44,840 nt of DNA from Ignavibacteriota bacterium. GTDB taxonomy: Bacteria; Bacteroidota; Ignavibacteria; Tepidaquicellales; Tepidaquicellaceae. The notes beneath the pieces were generated by a model. That model did not search any database and had not been told where the DNA came from. It was given only the letters and a program-made list of their open reading frames with translations. Below are positions 37,094 to 44,840 of the stretch, piece by piece; positions within the stretch are counted from its first letter, which is position 1; every line of letters begins with the position of its first letter. The DNA lies in assembly GCA_003158365.1 (NCBI GenBank), contig PMIW01000162.1:1-44840 (forward strand), given 5' to 3'. A program made the position numbers and the translations under genes.

Positions 37094-38062
37094 TTATTCA
37101 TTTAATTTGACCTGCGAAATTTCCAGAACATCAAGTACATCCTTGGCGTGAACACCGTCCGTCCTCGGAGTTTTATCATTTATTATGCAGTCAAAGAAAT
37201 GTTTTTGCTCTTCTTCAAGCGGAGCTTTTTCCGGATAACTTATAACTTCATAATCCGAATCGAATTTTTCTATCGACCCGTTCACTATGCTGAATCCCTT
37301 TTTATAAAATTTAAGCTTTTCATTTTTCGAACTGTCCTGGAATACAAGCATCCCCTTGTCTCCTATTACTACTACACGGTGCTCTTTGAACGGATGAAGC
37401 CAGCTTACGAAAATGTGTGCGTGTACATTGTTCGGATATTTCAGGTATGTCAGAGTAGTATCTTCAATTTTTTCCTGCACAAATGCAGCCCCTTTAGCTC
37501 CGATATAAACAGGTTTGCTTCCTGTCAGGAACTGAATTATAGAAATATCGTGCGGGGCAAAACTCCATAATATGTTTTCTTCACTTCTTATCGTACCTAA
37601 ATTCAGCCTGTTGCTGTAAATATACTGAAGATTACCTATCAACCCTTCATCTATCATATCTTTCATTGTAAGTACAGCCGGATGATATAACAATACGTGC
37701 CCTACCATCAATTTTAATTTCCTTTCGTTCGAAATATTTATTAATTCAAAGGCTTCAGCTGAAAGCAAAGTAATCGGTTTTTCAACAAGTACATTTTTAT
37801 TTGCAAGAAGACATTTTTTTGCAACATCAAAATGAGTTTCTGCTGAGGTTGAAACAATTACTGCATTTATTCCGGAATCGTTTAAAACGTCATCCAGGTT
37901 AGAAGTAAATTTAATTTCTTTCGAAACCTGCTCAACCTTGCTTATGGCTGAGGAATTTATGTCACAAACAGATATTAAATTTTTATTTAAGATTTTGTAT
38001 GCGGTCTTAACATGATTCATTCCCCATTTCCCGCAACCTATAACTGCTAATTTTATTTCCAA
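37094..38062 (-). CDS. wbpB: Gfo/Idh/MocA oxidoreductase, WbpB/WlbA type
   Basis: A 322-residue NAD-dependent oxidoreductase: Rossmann motif VIGCGKWGMNH (about 7-17), NVLVEKPITLL with Lys95, and WSFAPHDISIIQFL with the catalytic His. It matches enzymes that oxidise C3 of UDP-GlcNAcA, the step before WbpE. The start is TTG: the first beta strand begins at residue 3, so no later start fits. Another Gfo/Idh/MocA domain in the window is in the bi-domain protein (11682-13814), but it is fused and differently placed. Confidence 0.85.
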   Translation of the reverse strand: MEIKLAVIGCGKWGMNHVKTAYKILNKNLISVCDINSSAISKVEQVSKEIKFTSNLDDVLNDSGINAVIVSTSAETHFDVAKKCLLANKNVLVEKPITLLSAEAFELINISNERKLKLMVGHVLLYHPAVLTMKDMIDEGLIGNLQYIYSNRLNLGTIRSEENILWSFAPHDISIIQFLTGSKPVYIGAKGAAFVQEKIEDTTLTYLKYPNNVHAHIFVSWLHPFKEHRVVVIGDKGMLVFQDSSKNEKLKFYKKGFSIVNGSIEKFDSDYEVISYPEKAPLEEEQKHFFDCIINDKTPRTDGVHAKDVLDVLEISQVKLNE

Positions 38063-38092
38063 TTTTTATTAATTTTATTTATTAAATGTGTT

Positions 38093-39187
38093 TTAATAGC
38101 CGCGTTTTAAAACTTTCCTGTAATCCGATTCAATCATTATCTTTACTAATTCATTGAATTTGGTTTTCGTCTGCCAGCCGAGTTTTTCTTTTGCTTTTGC
38201 AGAATTGCCGATTAATATATCGACTTCAGTCGGACGGTAATAGCCCTTATCCACTTCTACAACTACATCACCGATTTTCGGAATAATGTTTTTTTTATCG
38301 CCAACAATAGCACATTCGGATATTTTCTTTATTAATCCCTTTTCATCCTGCTCTTTACCTTTCCATTCCAGTTCTATTCCCAGCTCTTTAAAAGTCAGGT
38401 CCGTAAACTCCCTGACAGTATGTGTTTCACCTGTTGCAAGAACAAAATCCTCGGGATTTTTTTGCTGTAACATTAGCCACATACCCTCGCAGAATTCAGG
38501 TGCGTAACCCCAATCACGTTTTGCATTTAAATTACCCAGATACAATTTACTTTGCTTACCGAGTAAAATTCTTGAAACAGCTCTCGTAATTTTTCTTGTT
38601 ACGAATGTTTCCCCCCTTCTTGGCGATTCGTGATTGAACAAAATACCGTTGCACGCAAACAGATTATATGCTTCACGGTAATTTATCACAATCCAGTATC
38701 CGTAGATTTTTGCTGCTCCGTAAGGACTGCGGGGATAAAATGGGGTTTTTTCGTCTTGCGGAATCTCCTGTACTTTACCGAATAATTCGCTTGTCGAGGC
38801 CTGGTAAAATTTTGTCCTGATACCTGTTTCCCTTATAGCATCAAGAAATCTCAAAGTCCCTATTGCATCTACTTCAGCAGTATATTCGGGAATCTCGAAT
38901 GATACTTTTACATGGCTTTGTGCGGCAAGATTGTATATTTCATCGGGCTGGGTCTTCTCAATCAGCCTGTTCAGGTTGCTCGTATCTGTTACATCTCCGT
39001 AATGCAGGAATAATTTTTTATTCAGTATATCCGGATTATTATACAAATGGTCAATTCTACCGGTATTAAATGAACTGCTTCTTCTGATAATACCGTGAAC
39101 TTCATAATCTTTACCAAGCAAAATTTCGGTAAGGTAGCTTCCATCCTGTCCGGTTATTCCGGTTATTAATGCTATTTTCTTTTTCAA
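38093..39187 (-). CDS. gmd: GDP-mannose 4,6-dehydratase
   Basis: A 364-residue extended SDR that makes GDP-4-keto-6-deoxy-D-mannose, precursor of GDP-fucose, GDP-rhamnose and others. Diagnostic motifs: [39 protein letters not shown] (131-137), and the active pair Tyr156 and Lys160 in [23 protein letters not shown] is a hallmark of Gmd. Fcl or Rmd is not in the window, but the GT11 gene (19120) suggests fucose or a similar deoxyhexose. The start is TTG; an in-frame TAA five codons upstream and no ATG between leave no better choice. It is preceded by a 214-base spacer. Confidence 0.93.
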   Translation of the reverse strand: MKKKIALITGITGQDGSYLTEILLGKDYEVHGIIRRSSSFNTGRIDHLYNNPDILNKKLFLHYGDVTDTSNLNRLIEKTQPDEIYNLAAQSHVKVSFEIPEYTAEVDAIGTLRFLDAIRETGIRTKFYQASTSELFGKVQEIPQDEKTPFYPRSPYGAAKIYGYWIVINYREAYNLFACNGILFNHESPRRGETFVTRKITRAVSRILLGKQSKLYLGNLNAKRDWGYAPEFCEGMWLMLQQKNPEDFVLATGETHTVREFTDLTFKELGIELEWKGKEQDEKGLIKKISECAIVGDKKNIIPKIGDVVVEVDKGYYRPTEVDILIGNSAKAKEKLGWQTKTKFNELVKIMIESDYRKVLKRGY

Positions 39188-39277
39188 ATTTTGAAAATAT
39201 TAAATTTTTAATAAAATATTGCGACTTTTTGAATATAGCTCCGCCTAATTACTCACATTTAAGCAAAAAATCACAAA

Positions 39278-39299
39278 AAATTCAGATTTTACTGAATTT
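39278..39299 (-). terminator. weak hairpin with U-run in the gmd leader
   Basis: Arms AAATTCAG (39278-39285) and CTGAATTT (39292-39299) form an 8-bp stem with a 6-base loop. On the minus strand it is followed by a U-run (about TTTTTTG). It lies about 100 bases after the wbpA stop and before gmd. It could terminate the upstream transcript or act as a leader signal for the NusG-like protein. The stem has only two G-C pairs, so it may not work. Confidence 0.35.
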
Positions 39300-39310
39300 C
39301 TGTAATCTTA

Positions 39311-39339
39311 AATATACTTTTATTCAATACTTTTATCAA
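39311..39339 (-). promoter_or_regulatory. possible sigma-70-like promoter before gmd
   Basis: Read on the minus strand, TTGATA (39334-39339) and TATATT (39311-39316) are spaced 17 bases, close to the TTGACA/TATAAT pattern. It stands in the 214-base spacer (39188-39401) between wbpA and gmd, upstream of the hairpin at 39278-39299. If used, the leader would be about 115-125 bases long and carry that hairpin plus a short GGCGG patch (39241-39245). Such boxes are common by chance in AT-rich DNA, and the organism may use other promoter types. Confidence 0.3.
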
Positions 39340-39401
39340 TATAAAAAAAGGAATTCAAAAACCCACAATTCATTTATAATTACCGCAAAAATAAATACTT
39401 A

Positions 39402-40709
39402 CTAAGCTTTGAATATTTTTGAACTTTTAAATTTACCAAACGCATTCCTGGTATCAACTATAATCCTGGAATTCCGTAAAATAAATTCATAATCATAATA
39501 AGTATGATCAGTAGATAATAATACTAAATCATATTTTGAAAGATTGGATTTGGTAATTTTTGTTGATTTTTTATTAAACTTATATTTTCTTAATTTCGGA
39601 ATTTCCGTTACATAATCATCGTTATAATCCACAATCGCACCCCTGTCCTGAAGTAATTCAATTAATTTTAAGGACGGTGATTCACGTATGTCATCGATGT
39701 CTTTCTTGTATGCCAGTCCAAGTATTAGAATTTTTGCTCCGTTAATATGCTTGAAGTTTTTGTTAAATGCATGCATTACTTTTTCTACTACATAATACGG
39801 CATGGAAGTATTTACTTCACCTGCAAGCTCTATAAACTTCGTGGATATCTCAAATTCACGTGCTTTCCATGTTAAATAAAAAGGATCTATCGGTATGCAA
39901 TGCCCACCCAAACCAGGTCCGGGGTAAAACGGCGTGAACCCGAACGGTTTTGTAGATGCTGCACTTATTACTTCCCAAATATCTATGTCCATTCTGTCGA
40001 ACACTGTTTTTAATTCATTTACCAGAGCTATATTTATCGAGCGGTATATATTTTCAAGCAATTTAGTGGCTTCTGCTGCACGTGCGCTCGATACTGTTAC
40101 TACTGTATCAATTACTTTGCTGTAAATCATCTTTCCTATCATTGTGCATTTTTCAGTAACCCCGCCGACTACTTTGGGAATTGTAGACGTAGAATAGTGC
40201 GGATTATTCGGGTCTTCCCTTTCAGGCGAAAAACACAACCAGAAATCTTTTCCTACTTTTAAACCGGTTTTTTCAAGTATGCGTAGTATATCCTCATCAG
40301 TTGTTCCGGGATATGTTGTGCTTTCAAGCGATATCAACTGCCCTTTTCGCATATACTTTGCAATCTCCTCGGTGGAATTCAATACATAACTCAAATCAGG
40401 CTCCCTGTTTGCATTTAATGGTGTCGGGACACAAATAATAACTGCATCTGTTTCTTTTATCCTCGAAAAATCCGTTGTCGCTAAAAATGTCTTTCTGTTC
40501 ACTTCTTTCTTTATTTTTTCAGAAGGGATATGTTTTATGTAAGATTTTTTTTCTTTATTTATTTTTCTGACTTTCCCGGCATCTAAATCAAATCCTATTA
40601 CCTGAATATTCTTAATGGAAAATTCCAAAGCAAGAGGCAAACCCACATATCCTAACCCGATTATTCCTACCTTAAATTTATTTTTTTTAATTTTTTGTAC
40701 TAAATCCAT
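39402..40709 (-). CDS. wbpA: UDP-N-acetylglucosamine 6-dehydrogenase
   Basis: A 435-residue UDP-glucose/GDP-mannose dehydrogenase family enzyme, oxidising C6 twice to a uronic acid. GLGYVGLP (18-25) binds NAD, CVPTPLNANREPDLS and SLESTTYPGTTDED are family motifs, and the catalytic Cys271 lies in GLGGHCIPIDPFY. Length and motifs match WbpA, which makes UDP-GlcNAcA, the substrate of WbpB. It is 21 bases after the NusG-like gene. Together with WbpB, WbpE and WbpD it gives UDP-GlcNAc(3NAc)A; no epimerase like WbpI is here, so the sugar may be used in the gluco form. Confidence 0.92.
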   Translation of the reverse strand: MDLVQKIKKNKFKVGIIGLGYVGLPLALEFSIKNIQVIGFDLDAGKVRKINKEKKSYIKHIPSEKIKKEVNRKTFLATTDFSRIKETDAVIICVPTPLNANREPDLSYVLNSTEEIAKYMRKGQLISLESTTYPGTTDEDILRILEKTGLKVGKDFWLCFSPEREDPNNPHYSTSTIPKVVGGVTEKCTMIGKMIYSKVIDTVVTVSSARAAEATKLLENIYRSINIALVNELKTVFDRMDIDIWEVISAASTKPFGFTPFYPGPGLGGHCIPIDPFYLTWKAREFEISTKFIELAGEVNTSMPYYVVEKVMHAFNKNFKHINGAKILILGLAYKKDIDDIRESPSLKLIELLQDRGAIVDYNDDYVTEIPKLRKYKFNKKSTKITKSNLSKYDLVLLSTDHTYYDYEFILRNSRIIVDTRNAFGKFKSSKIFKA

Positions 40710-40730
40710 AGAGGTTTTTTGATTTATTAA

Positions 40731-41258
40731 TTAATGATTGGTATTTATTAATGGTTTGAACAGTTTTACTTCTGAACTGCTTAATTGTACACTGAACGTG
40801 GAATTTAATTCGATTATATTTACTATCAACTTATAATGACCCCTGATTTCTTTTATGTAACCGGTCAATCCCCTGAATATTCCCCCTGTTATTTCCACTA
40901 AATCTCCTTCCATTATGCTTTTTTCCTCAATCCTGATTTTTTCAGGCGCCTGAAGAGATAATTTAATATTCAGAATCTCTTTTTCAGATACTATTGCAGG
41001 CCTTTTTTGATACATTAAGTATCTCAGAGCTCCGTATGTATTTGATATAGCCCTGATTCTCTCACCCTCGTCAGAATTCACAAAAACATATCCGGGAAAT
41101 AAAGGTACCATTAACTTTTTCTTTCTGTCCGACCAATACCTTACCGTCTGTATCATTGGCAGAAAAACTTCAATGTCTTTGCTGATTATCTGCTCAAATA
41201 CTTTCTTTTCATTTTTAGGTTTGGTATGAATTACATACCAGTTCTTTGCATCGCTCAA
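40731..41258 (-). CDS. NusG-paralogue transcription antiterminator (UpxY/RfaH type)
   Basis: A 175-residue protein with an N-terminal NGN domain (NWYVIHTKPKNEKKVFEQI, FPGYVFVN) and a C-terminal KOW domain (MEGDLVEITGGIFRGLTGYI, about residues 114-135). Such specialised NusG relatives bind RNA polymerase and let it read through long polysaccharide operons; UpxY does so in Bacteroides capsule loci. Here it stands near the head of a minus-strand locus of about 38 kb, as expected. The start is TTG; the NGN domain begins at residue 6, so no ATG fits. The housekeeping nusG would be elsewhere, beside secE. Confidence 0.9.
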   Translation of the reverse strand: MSDAKNWYVIHTKPKNEKKVFEQIISKDIEVFLPMIQTVRYWSDRKKKLMVPLFPGYVFVNSDEGERIRAISNTYGALRYLMYQKRPAIVSEKEILNIKLSLQAPEKIRIEEKSIMEGDLVEITGGIFRGLTGYIKEIRGHYKLIVNIIELNSTFSVQLSSSEVKLFKPLINTNH

Positions 41259-41295
41259 AATATCCGTACTGGTTTAACTTGTAAATGGTATTTTC

Positions 41296-41577
41296 TTAAT
41301 CAAAATAACTTTTTAAAAACTTCTGGACTATGTATGCAGATAATATCATCAGTACAATGTACATTAAAACAAGTTGAAAGAAATTCTTGCTGATTTTATA
41401 TGAGAAAATTTTCCCTCTCCATCCGCATGACTGGCAGAAATAAGGACTTAACTTTATCTTCCTTAGTATTTTTTCAATAACATTACGCGTCCTGCTTCTT
41501 CTTAAAGCAGCAATTTTACCGCAATTCGGACATCTTGCCAGCTGAACATTCTTCCTTACAAATAATCTTAAGTTCAA
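41296..41577 (-). CDS. small zinc-ribbon membrane protein, unknown
   Basis: A 93-residue protein with a Cys4 ribbon: Cys16 and Cys19 in CPNCGK, Cys48 and Cys51 in CQSCGW, separated by a basic stretch with eight or more Arg/Lys. Near residues 66-87 is one hydrophobic helix (LVLMYIVLMILSAYIV) and the protein ends after a short tail. It lies 16 bases after the BY-kinase gene and 37 before the NusG-like gene, so it is part of the head of the operon. I do not recognise a characterised family. A regulatory, RNA-binding or assembly role is only a guess from the basic ribbon and the membrane anchor. Confidence 0.7.
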   Translation of the reverse strand: MNLRLFVRKNVQLARCPNCGKIAALRRSRTRNVIEKILRKIKLSPYFCQSCGWRGKIFSYKISKNFFQLVLMYIVLMILSAYIVQKFLKSYFD

Positions 41578-41593
41578 TTTCTGTTGTTTTTAA

Positions 41594-43867
41594 TTAAGAT
41601 TTTTTTACCTGTTTACTTCTTCTTTTATCCAATCCATCCGGTCTTGAATAATAATAATAATAATTGTAATAATATCCGTAAGCACTCTTCAGACTAAAAT
41701 TATTAAGCACGGAGCCAAGAAACTTATGAGAATCGATCTGATTTATTCTTTGATACGTTTTCAAAAATGCATCCATCGGTGTCTTATTTGCCTGAACAAT
41801 CAGGATTGTTCCGTCTGATATTCTTGATAAAATTTCCGGGTCGGTAACAGAAATAAAAGGAGGAGAATCAAGTATTATCATATCATAAATACCTCTTAAC
41901 TTTTCAAGAAAATCTACCATTTGTTTTGAACCCAGTAACTCAGATGGATTTGGCGGTATAGTTCCGCTCGTTATGTAAAATAAATTATCCAGTTTCGTCG
42001 AACGCGTTATCTCTTCGAGAGAAACATTGGAAAACAAATAATCGCTTAACCCCGGAAATCTTTCCGCTTCAAATACAGCGTGAATTCTCGGCTTTCTCAA
42101 ATCGCAATCCATTAACAAAACTTTTTTATCGGCAAGGGCAAAACTTCCTGAAAGATTCAGGGCAACTGTGGTCTTTCCTTCTCCCGGAACGGAACTTGTA
42201 ACTAATATAGTTTTTAATTCGGACTCCAGCTTTGAATAAAGTACCCGCGTTCTTAATGCCTTAAAAGATTCAGATGCGATTGCATTCGGCTTGTTGGCAA
42301 CAATGAACTCAAGCTGGGATGAACCGAGCTCCTTTAACTCTTCAATTGACGGTACCCAGGCTAATACAGATACTCCTTTCTGTTCAATCTCTTCGGGATT
42401 CTTTATTGACCTGTCGAGATAATTTCTGAGGAATGCAAAACCGATTCCAAGTATCAGTCCCAATACCGAACCAATCAATACTATCAACTGGCGGTTTGGT
42501 TTGGAAGGGCTTGTAGGAAATAAAGCTTTATCGATAATATTTACGTTCCCAAGCTGGGCTCTTTCATTAATAAGTGCTTCCTGGTATTTTTCTTCCAGTG
42601 CCAGAAATAATTTCTCGTTTGATTTTCTTGCTCGCTCTAATCTTGCTAATTCCATACTCTGTGAAGGTAACTTTCCAAAATCTAATTCATATTTGGATAA
42701 TAACCTGTTTAACGAATTTACTTTCGCCTTATTGGATTGTACCTCGATACTTTCTTCTATAAATTTCTGGTAAATTGTGGATTTGTCTGAAGGTGTATTT
42801 GATAATAATCCCGTTTTAATTGCTTTGATTCTGTCTTCATAATCCTTTTTTAAAGGTGCTAACTTTTTATCGTAATCCGACTTTACTTTATCAATTAATT
42901 TTTGATCAGCTGATACAGTTATATCCAGATTTTTCTGTATCTCAATTTCCGCAATTTTCTTCTGAAGCTCATTTACATACGGCTGGTTCAATTGTCCTTC
43001 TATATAACCGGGAATGCTGTTATCGATTTTTTCAAGTTCGTTTTTTAATTCGGAATACGCCTTCTCCTTTGAGGTTAAATCGACATCAGCCGCATTTTTA
43101 GCGGCTTCGAACGAGGAAATCTGGTCAACGAGTTTTCTTGCCTGGTCATCCAGAAACATAATGCCGCCTTTTTGCTGGTAGTCCTGCAACGCGGCTTCGG
43201 AATTTGATAAATCGTTAATCCTCTTGCTTTTTTCTTCTTCCAAAAAGTTTTTTATTGTTGTCAGCTCGCGTCTTGCAAAGTCAATACTGTATTTTAAATA
43301 AGTTTCCGCATAAACATTTGCAATCAACTGCGTTTCATAACTCGAAGGACTTTGAACTTCTATTTCTGCTATATCAAGACCTCTCTTCTGATTTATGGCT
43401 ACAATGCTTCCCAATATTGATGTCAAAGAAGATGCGGGAATTACATCAACTTTTACTTCCGGATTCCTGTTTACCAGATAAAAATAAAGGCTCTTATTCG
43501 GATTGACTCTGAAACTATCAAGTAGTGTGGCTGCGACCTTTCCCCTTATTGTATAACTTTTCAGAATTTCTATTTCATTCGAAATATATCTGTCTGTCTG
43601 AAAATCCTGAAACTCGGGAATTAATTGCGTGGATAATATGCTTCCCTGCGGCCTTACAATTTTTAAACTTGTTGTTGTCTTGTAAATATTAACTGCGTTC
43701 ATTACATATATAACTGTCACTAAAACACTGGCAGAAAAAATCAATAAGATTGGCAATATATTTGACCTTAAAACATTTAAATACTCTTTAAGGTTATTCG
43801 AAGGATGCGGGGAAGTGATTATCGGTTTGGTTCCTTGTCCACCCTGTATTTTTACACCTTGATTCAA
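41594..43867 (-). CDS. polysaccharide co-polymerase with BY-kinase domain (Wzc-like)
   Basis: A 757-residue inner-membrane protein that controls chain length and export by cycles of tyrosine phosphorylation. Order: Wzz domain with a first membrane helix near residues 33-55; a long coiled-coil periplasmic region (about 190-420) ending with the GNVR-like part; a second helix near 460; then a BY-kinase. Kinase motifs are Walker A PGEGKTT (Gly562-Thr567), A' LLMDCDLRKPR and B MIILDSPP. The tail is very rich in tyrosines (YGYYYNYYYYY), the autophosphorylation cluster. The start is TTG; the next ATG is at residue 53, inside the first helix. A stop lies six codons upstream. Confidence 0.93.
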   Translation of the reverse strand: MNQGVKIQGGQGTKPIITSPHPSNNLKEYLNVLRSNILPILLIFSASVLVTVIYVMNAVNIYKTTTSLKIVRPQGSILSTQLIPEFQDFQTDRYISNEIEILKSYTIRGKVAATLLDSFRVNPNKSLYFYLVNRNPEVKVDVIPASSLTSILGSIVAINQKRGLDIAEIEVQSPSSYETQLIANVYAETYLKYSIDFARRELTTIKNFLEEEKSKRINDLSNSEAALQDYQQKGGIMFLDDQARKLVDQISSFEAAKNAADVDLTSKEKAYSELKNELEKIDNSIPGYIEGQLNQPYVNELQKKIAEIEIQKNLDITVSADQKLIDKVKSDYDKKLAPLKKDYEDRIKAIKTGLLSNTPSDKSTIYQKFIEESIEVQSNKAKVNSLNRLLSKYELDFGKLPSQSMELARLERARKSNEKLFLALEEKYQEALINERAQLGNVNIIDKALFPTSPSKPNRQLIVLIGSVLGLILGIGFAFLRNYLDRSIKNPEEIEQKGVSVLAWVPSIEELKELGSSQLEFIVANKPNAIASESFKALRTRVLYSKLESELKTILVTSSVPGEGKTTVALNLSGSFALADKKVLLMDCDLRKPRIHAVFEAERFPGLSDYLFSNVSLEEITRSTKLDNLFYITSGTIPPNPSELLGSKQMVDFLEKLRGIYDMIILDSPPFISVTDPEILSRISDGTILIVQANKTPMDAFLKTYQRINQIDSHKFLGSVLNNFSLKSAYGYYYNYYYYYSRPDGLDKRRSKQVKKS

Positions 43868-43901
43868 AAACTGAAAATTAATTTATTAAATTGAAGGATT
43901 C

Positions 43902-44435
43902 TTAATTTTTTCTTGTAATCGATATTACTAAAATAGCTAATGATAATAGAACCGATGCTACTGAAACAACAATTGATAAATTATCTTTGAAAAACATTCT
44001 TGGTTCGCCCGGGAATACAATAATATCGTTCGGTTTTAAAGATATATTTCTTTTATAATTTTGAACAACTTTTTCACCCCAGAAAACATCATTATAATCA
44101 AAAACCATCATTTCGTCCTTAGTTATATTTAATGTATCATTCTTTGGTCTGAACAAACGTATATTCTCCAGTTTAGCATCTACAACAGGTCCTCCGGCAT
44201 ATGAAACTAAATCTACTAACGTTGAACCTTGCGGAATTATGTACTTTCCCGGATATTTGACGTAACCCCAAATACTGACTTCTATGTTAACTTTATCCTT
44301 TTCCCCGTAATTATAAAACCCGCCCTGCTGCGAAAATACCTGGTTCATCCCCACTCTTTCTTTATCCTGAGCTTGTGTAATTCCCGAAATGATAAAAAAT
44401 GAAAGTGTGATTAAAAAAAAGCTAATTTTATTCAA
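43902..44435 (-). CDS. short SLBB-domain protein with C-terminal membrane helix
   Basis: A 177-residue protein: signal peptide (about 22 residues, ending near TQAQ), one SLBB domain (residues 51-125: VSIWGYVKYPGKYIIPQGS, TLVDLVSYAGGP, IRLFRPKND) and a C-terminal membrane helix (about 151-172). SLBB domains occur in Wza-type export proteins, but the polysaccharide-export (PES) domain of Wza is missing and the protein is less than half of Wza's length. It may be a connector or periplasmic adaptor of the export channel, with the real Wza elsewhere. It is first in the locus; the start is TTG, forced by an upstream stop. Confidence 0.8.
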   Translation of the reverse strand: MNKISFFLITLSFFIISGITQAQDKERVGMNQVFSQQGGFYNYGEKDKVNIEVSIWGYVKYPGKYIIPQGSTLVDLVSYAGGPVVDAKLENIRLFRPKNDTLNITKDEMMVFDYNDVFWGEKVVQNYKRNISLKPNDIIVFPGEPRMFFKDNLSIVVSVASVLLSLAILVISITRKN

Positions 44436-44520
44436 TTGTGATAAAAATTTTAATCTTTAATATATTGTTTTAATACTTAAAACTAAATGATAAAATTACT
44501 GTTGTGTTATTTGCTATCAT

Positions 44521-44538
44521 ACTGATTTTTCAATCAGT
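44521..44538 (-). terminator. hairpin with GAAA loop after the MFS gene
   Basis: Arms ACTGATT (44521-44527) and AATCAGT (44532-44538) form a perfect 7-bp stem with a 4-base loop. Read on the minus strand, the loop is GAAA, a stable tetraloop, and it begins 5 bases after the MFS stop. No clear U-run follows, so it is at best a weak terminator or a 3'-end RNA stabiliser. The rest of the 108-base spacer (44436-44543) shows no obvious promoter. Confidence 0.4.
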
Positions 44539-44543
44539 TCTGT

Positions 44544-44840
44544 TTAATGACCTGATTTTTCTTTTGGCATTGCGTTCCATAAAAACATCATTACTATTGC
44601 CCCTATAATTGCAAAAGGTATCGGCCATAGTTTCCAGGCCTGCCATCCGTAAGTTGTAGTGATATACCCGACTGCCTGACCGACAAATGCACCGGCTAAA
44701 TACTGGAATCCGTCAATTAACCCTGCCGCTGTAGCAGCCGCTTTTCTCCCTCCGAAATCCATAGAAGCAGCCCCGCCAATCATTCCGTGCGCACCATTTA
44801 CAAAAAATGATAAAAACATTATCATTACTGCTGCCATTAT
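44544..44840 (-). CDS. MFS transporter, C-terminal part (5' end outside window)
   Basis: The last 99 codons of a Major Facilitator Superfamily protein; the frame is open to the window edge. Three or four membrane helices are visible. GGAASMDFGGRKAAATAAGLIDGFQYLAGAF and GYITTTYGW resemble the second half of the GlpT/UhpT organophosphate:phosphate antiporter group and related sugar-acid carriers. The substrate cannot be told from this part. It reads in the same direction as the polysaccharide locus and lies 108 bases upstream of it, so it may or may not be in the same transcript. Confidence 0.8.
   Translation of the reverse strand: MMAAVMIMFLSFFVNGAHGMIGGAASMDFGGRKAAATAAGLIDGFQYLAGAFVGQAVGYITTTYGWQAWKLWPIPFAIIGAIVMMFLWNAMPKEKSGH

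Noticed and set aside
1-44840. CRISPR array, tRNA, rRNA, insertion sequence or attachment site
   Set aside because: I saw no regularly spaced repeats, cloverleaf-like genes, transposase or integrase genes, or flanking inverted repeats in the window.

Overview
The window is low-G+C DNA (about one third G+C by eye) and looks chromosomal, from a bacterium of the Bacteroidota/Ignavibacteria side of the FCB group. The evidence is mixed: most starts have no obvious Shine-Dalgarno sequence, there is a tyrosine autokinase with a Tyr-rich tail, a NusG paralogue of the UpxY/RfaH kind, and a Wzi-like outer-membrane barrel. I cannot fix the genus. Two regions are present.

Left region (1-5965, plus strand): the 3' part of pyrG (CTP synthase), a P-type cation ATPase, an exported glutathione-peroxidase-like protein, and a stand-alone C-terminal half of cobalamin-dependent methionine synthase (MetH). 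This block ends at a hairpin between convergent genes (5969-5998).

Right region (6026-44435, all minus strand, so it reads from right to left): a large surface-polysaccharide locus of the Wzx/Wzy type. In transcription order it has an export/regulation head: a short SLBB membrane protein, a BY-kinase/Wzz co-polymerase, a small zinc-ribbon membrane protein and a NusG-like antiterminator. Next comes sugar-nucleotide synthesis: WbpA, then Gmd, WbpB, WbpD and WbpE. WbpA/B/E/D would make UDP-2,3-diacetamido-2,3-dideoxyglucuronate, and Gmd would make GDP-4-keto-6-deoxymannose. Then follows a pseudaminic-acid-type module: GNAT, RmlC-like cupin, a CBS-SDR fusion, PseC, a methyltransferase, PseG, PseI, an aldo/keto reductase, an SpsF-like cytidylyltransferase, a class III aminotransferase and a second GNAT. 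After it come a sialyltransferase-like protein, the Wzx flippase, several methyltransferases, glycosyltransferases of families GT2, GT4 and GT11, and the Wzy-like polymerase. The tail holds a bi-domain oxidoreductase, an alpha/alpha-toroid protein, a MraY/WecA-like initiating transferase, a DUF354 protein and two outer-membrane barrels. A partial MFS transporter lies upstream of the locus at the right edge.

The genes fit one product: a lipid-linked repeat unit carrying a diacetamido uronic acid, a GDP-mannose-derived 6-deoxyhexose and a nonulosonic acid, flipped by Wzx, polymerised by Wzy, with length and export controlled by the kinase and SLBB proteins. Two genes are damaged as read here. 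pseI has one in-frame TGA at a conserved Arg position, and a methyltransferase remnant lacks its N-terminal half and has an in-frame TAA. PseB, Fcl and WbpI homologues are not in the window. The most unusual items are the CBS-SDR fusion, the broken pseI, the half-length MetH, the zinc-ribbon membrane protein, the aldo/keto reductase plus class III aminotransferase inside a Pse module, and the high number of TTG starts.
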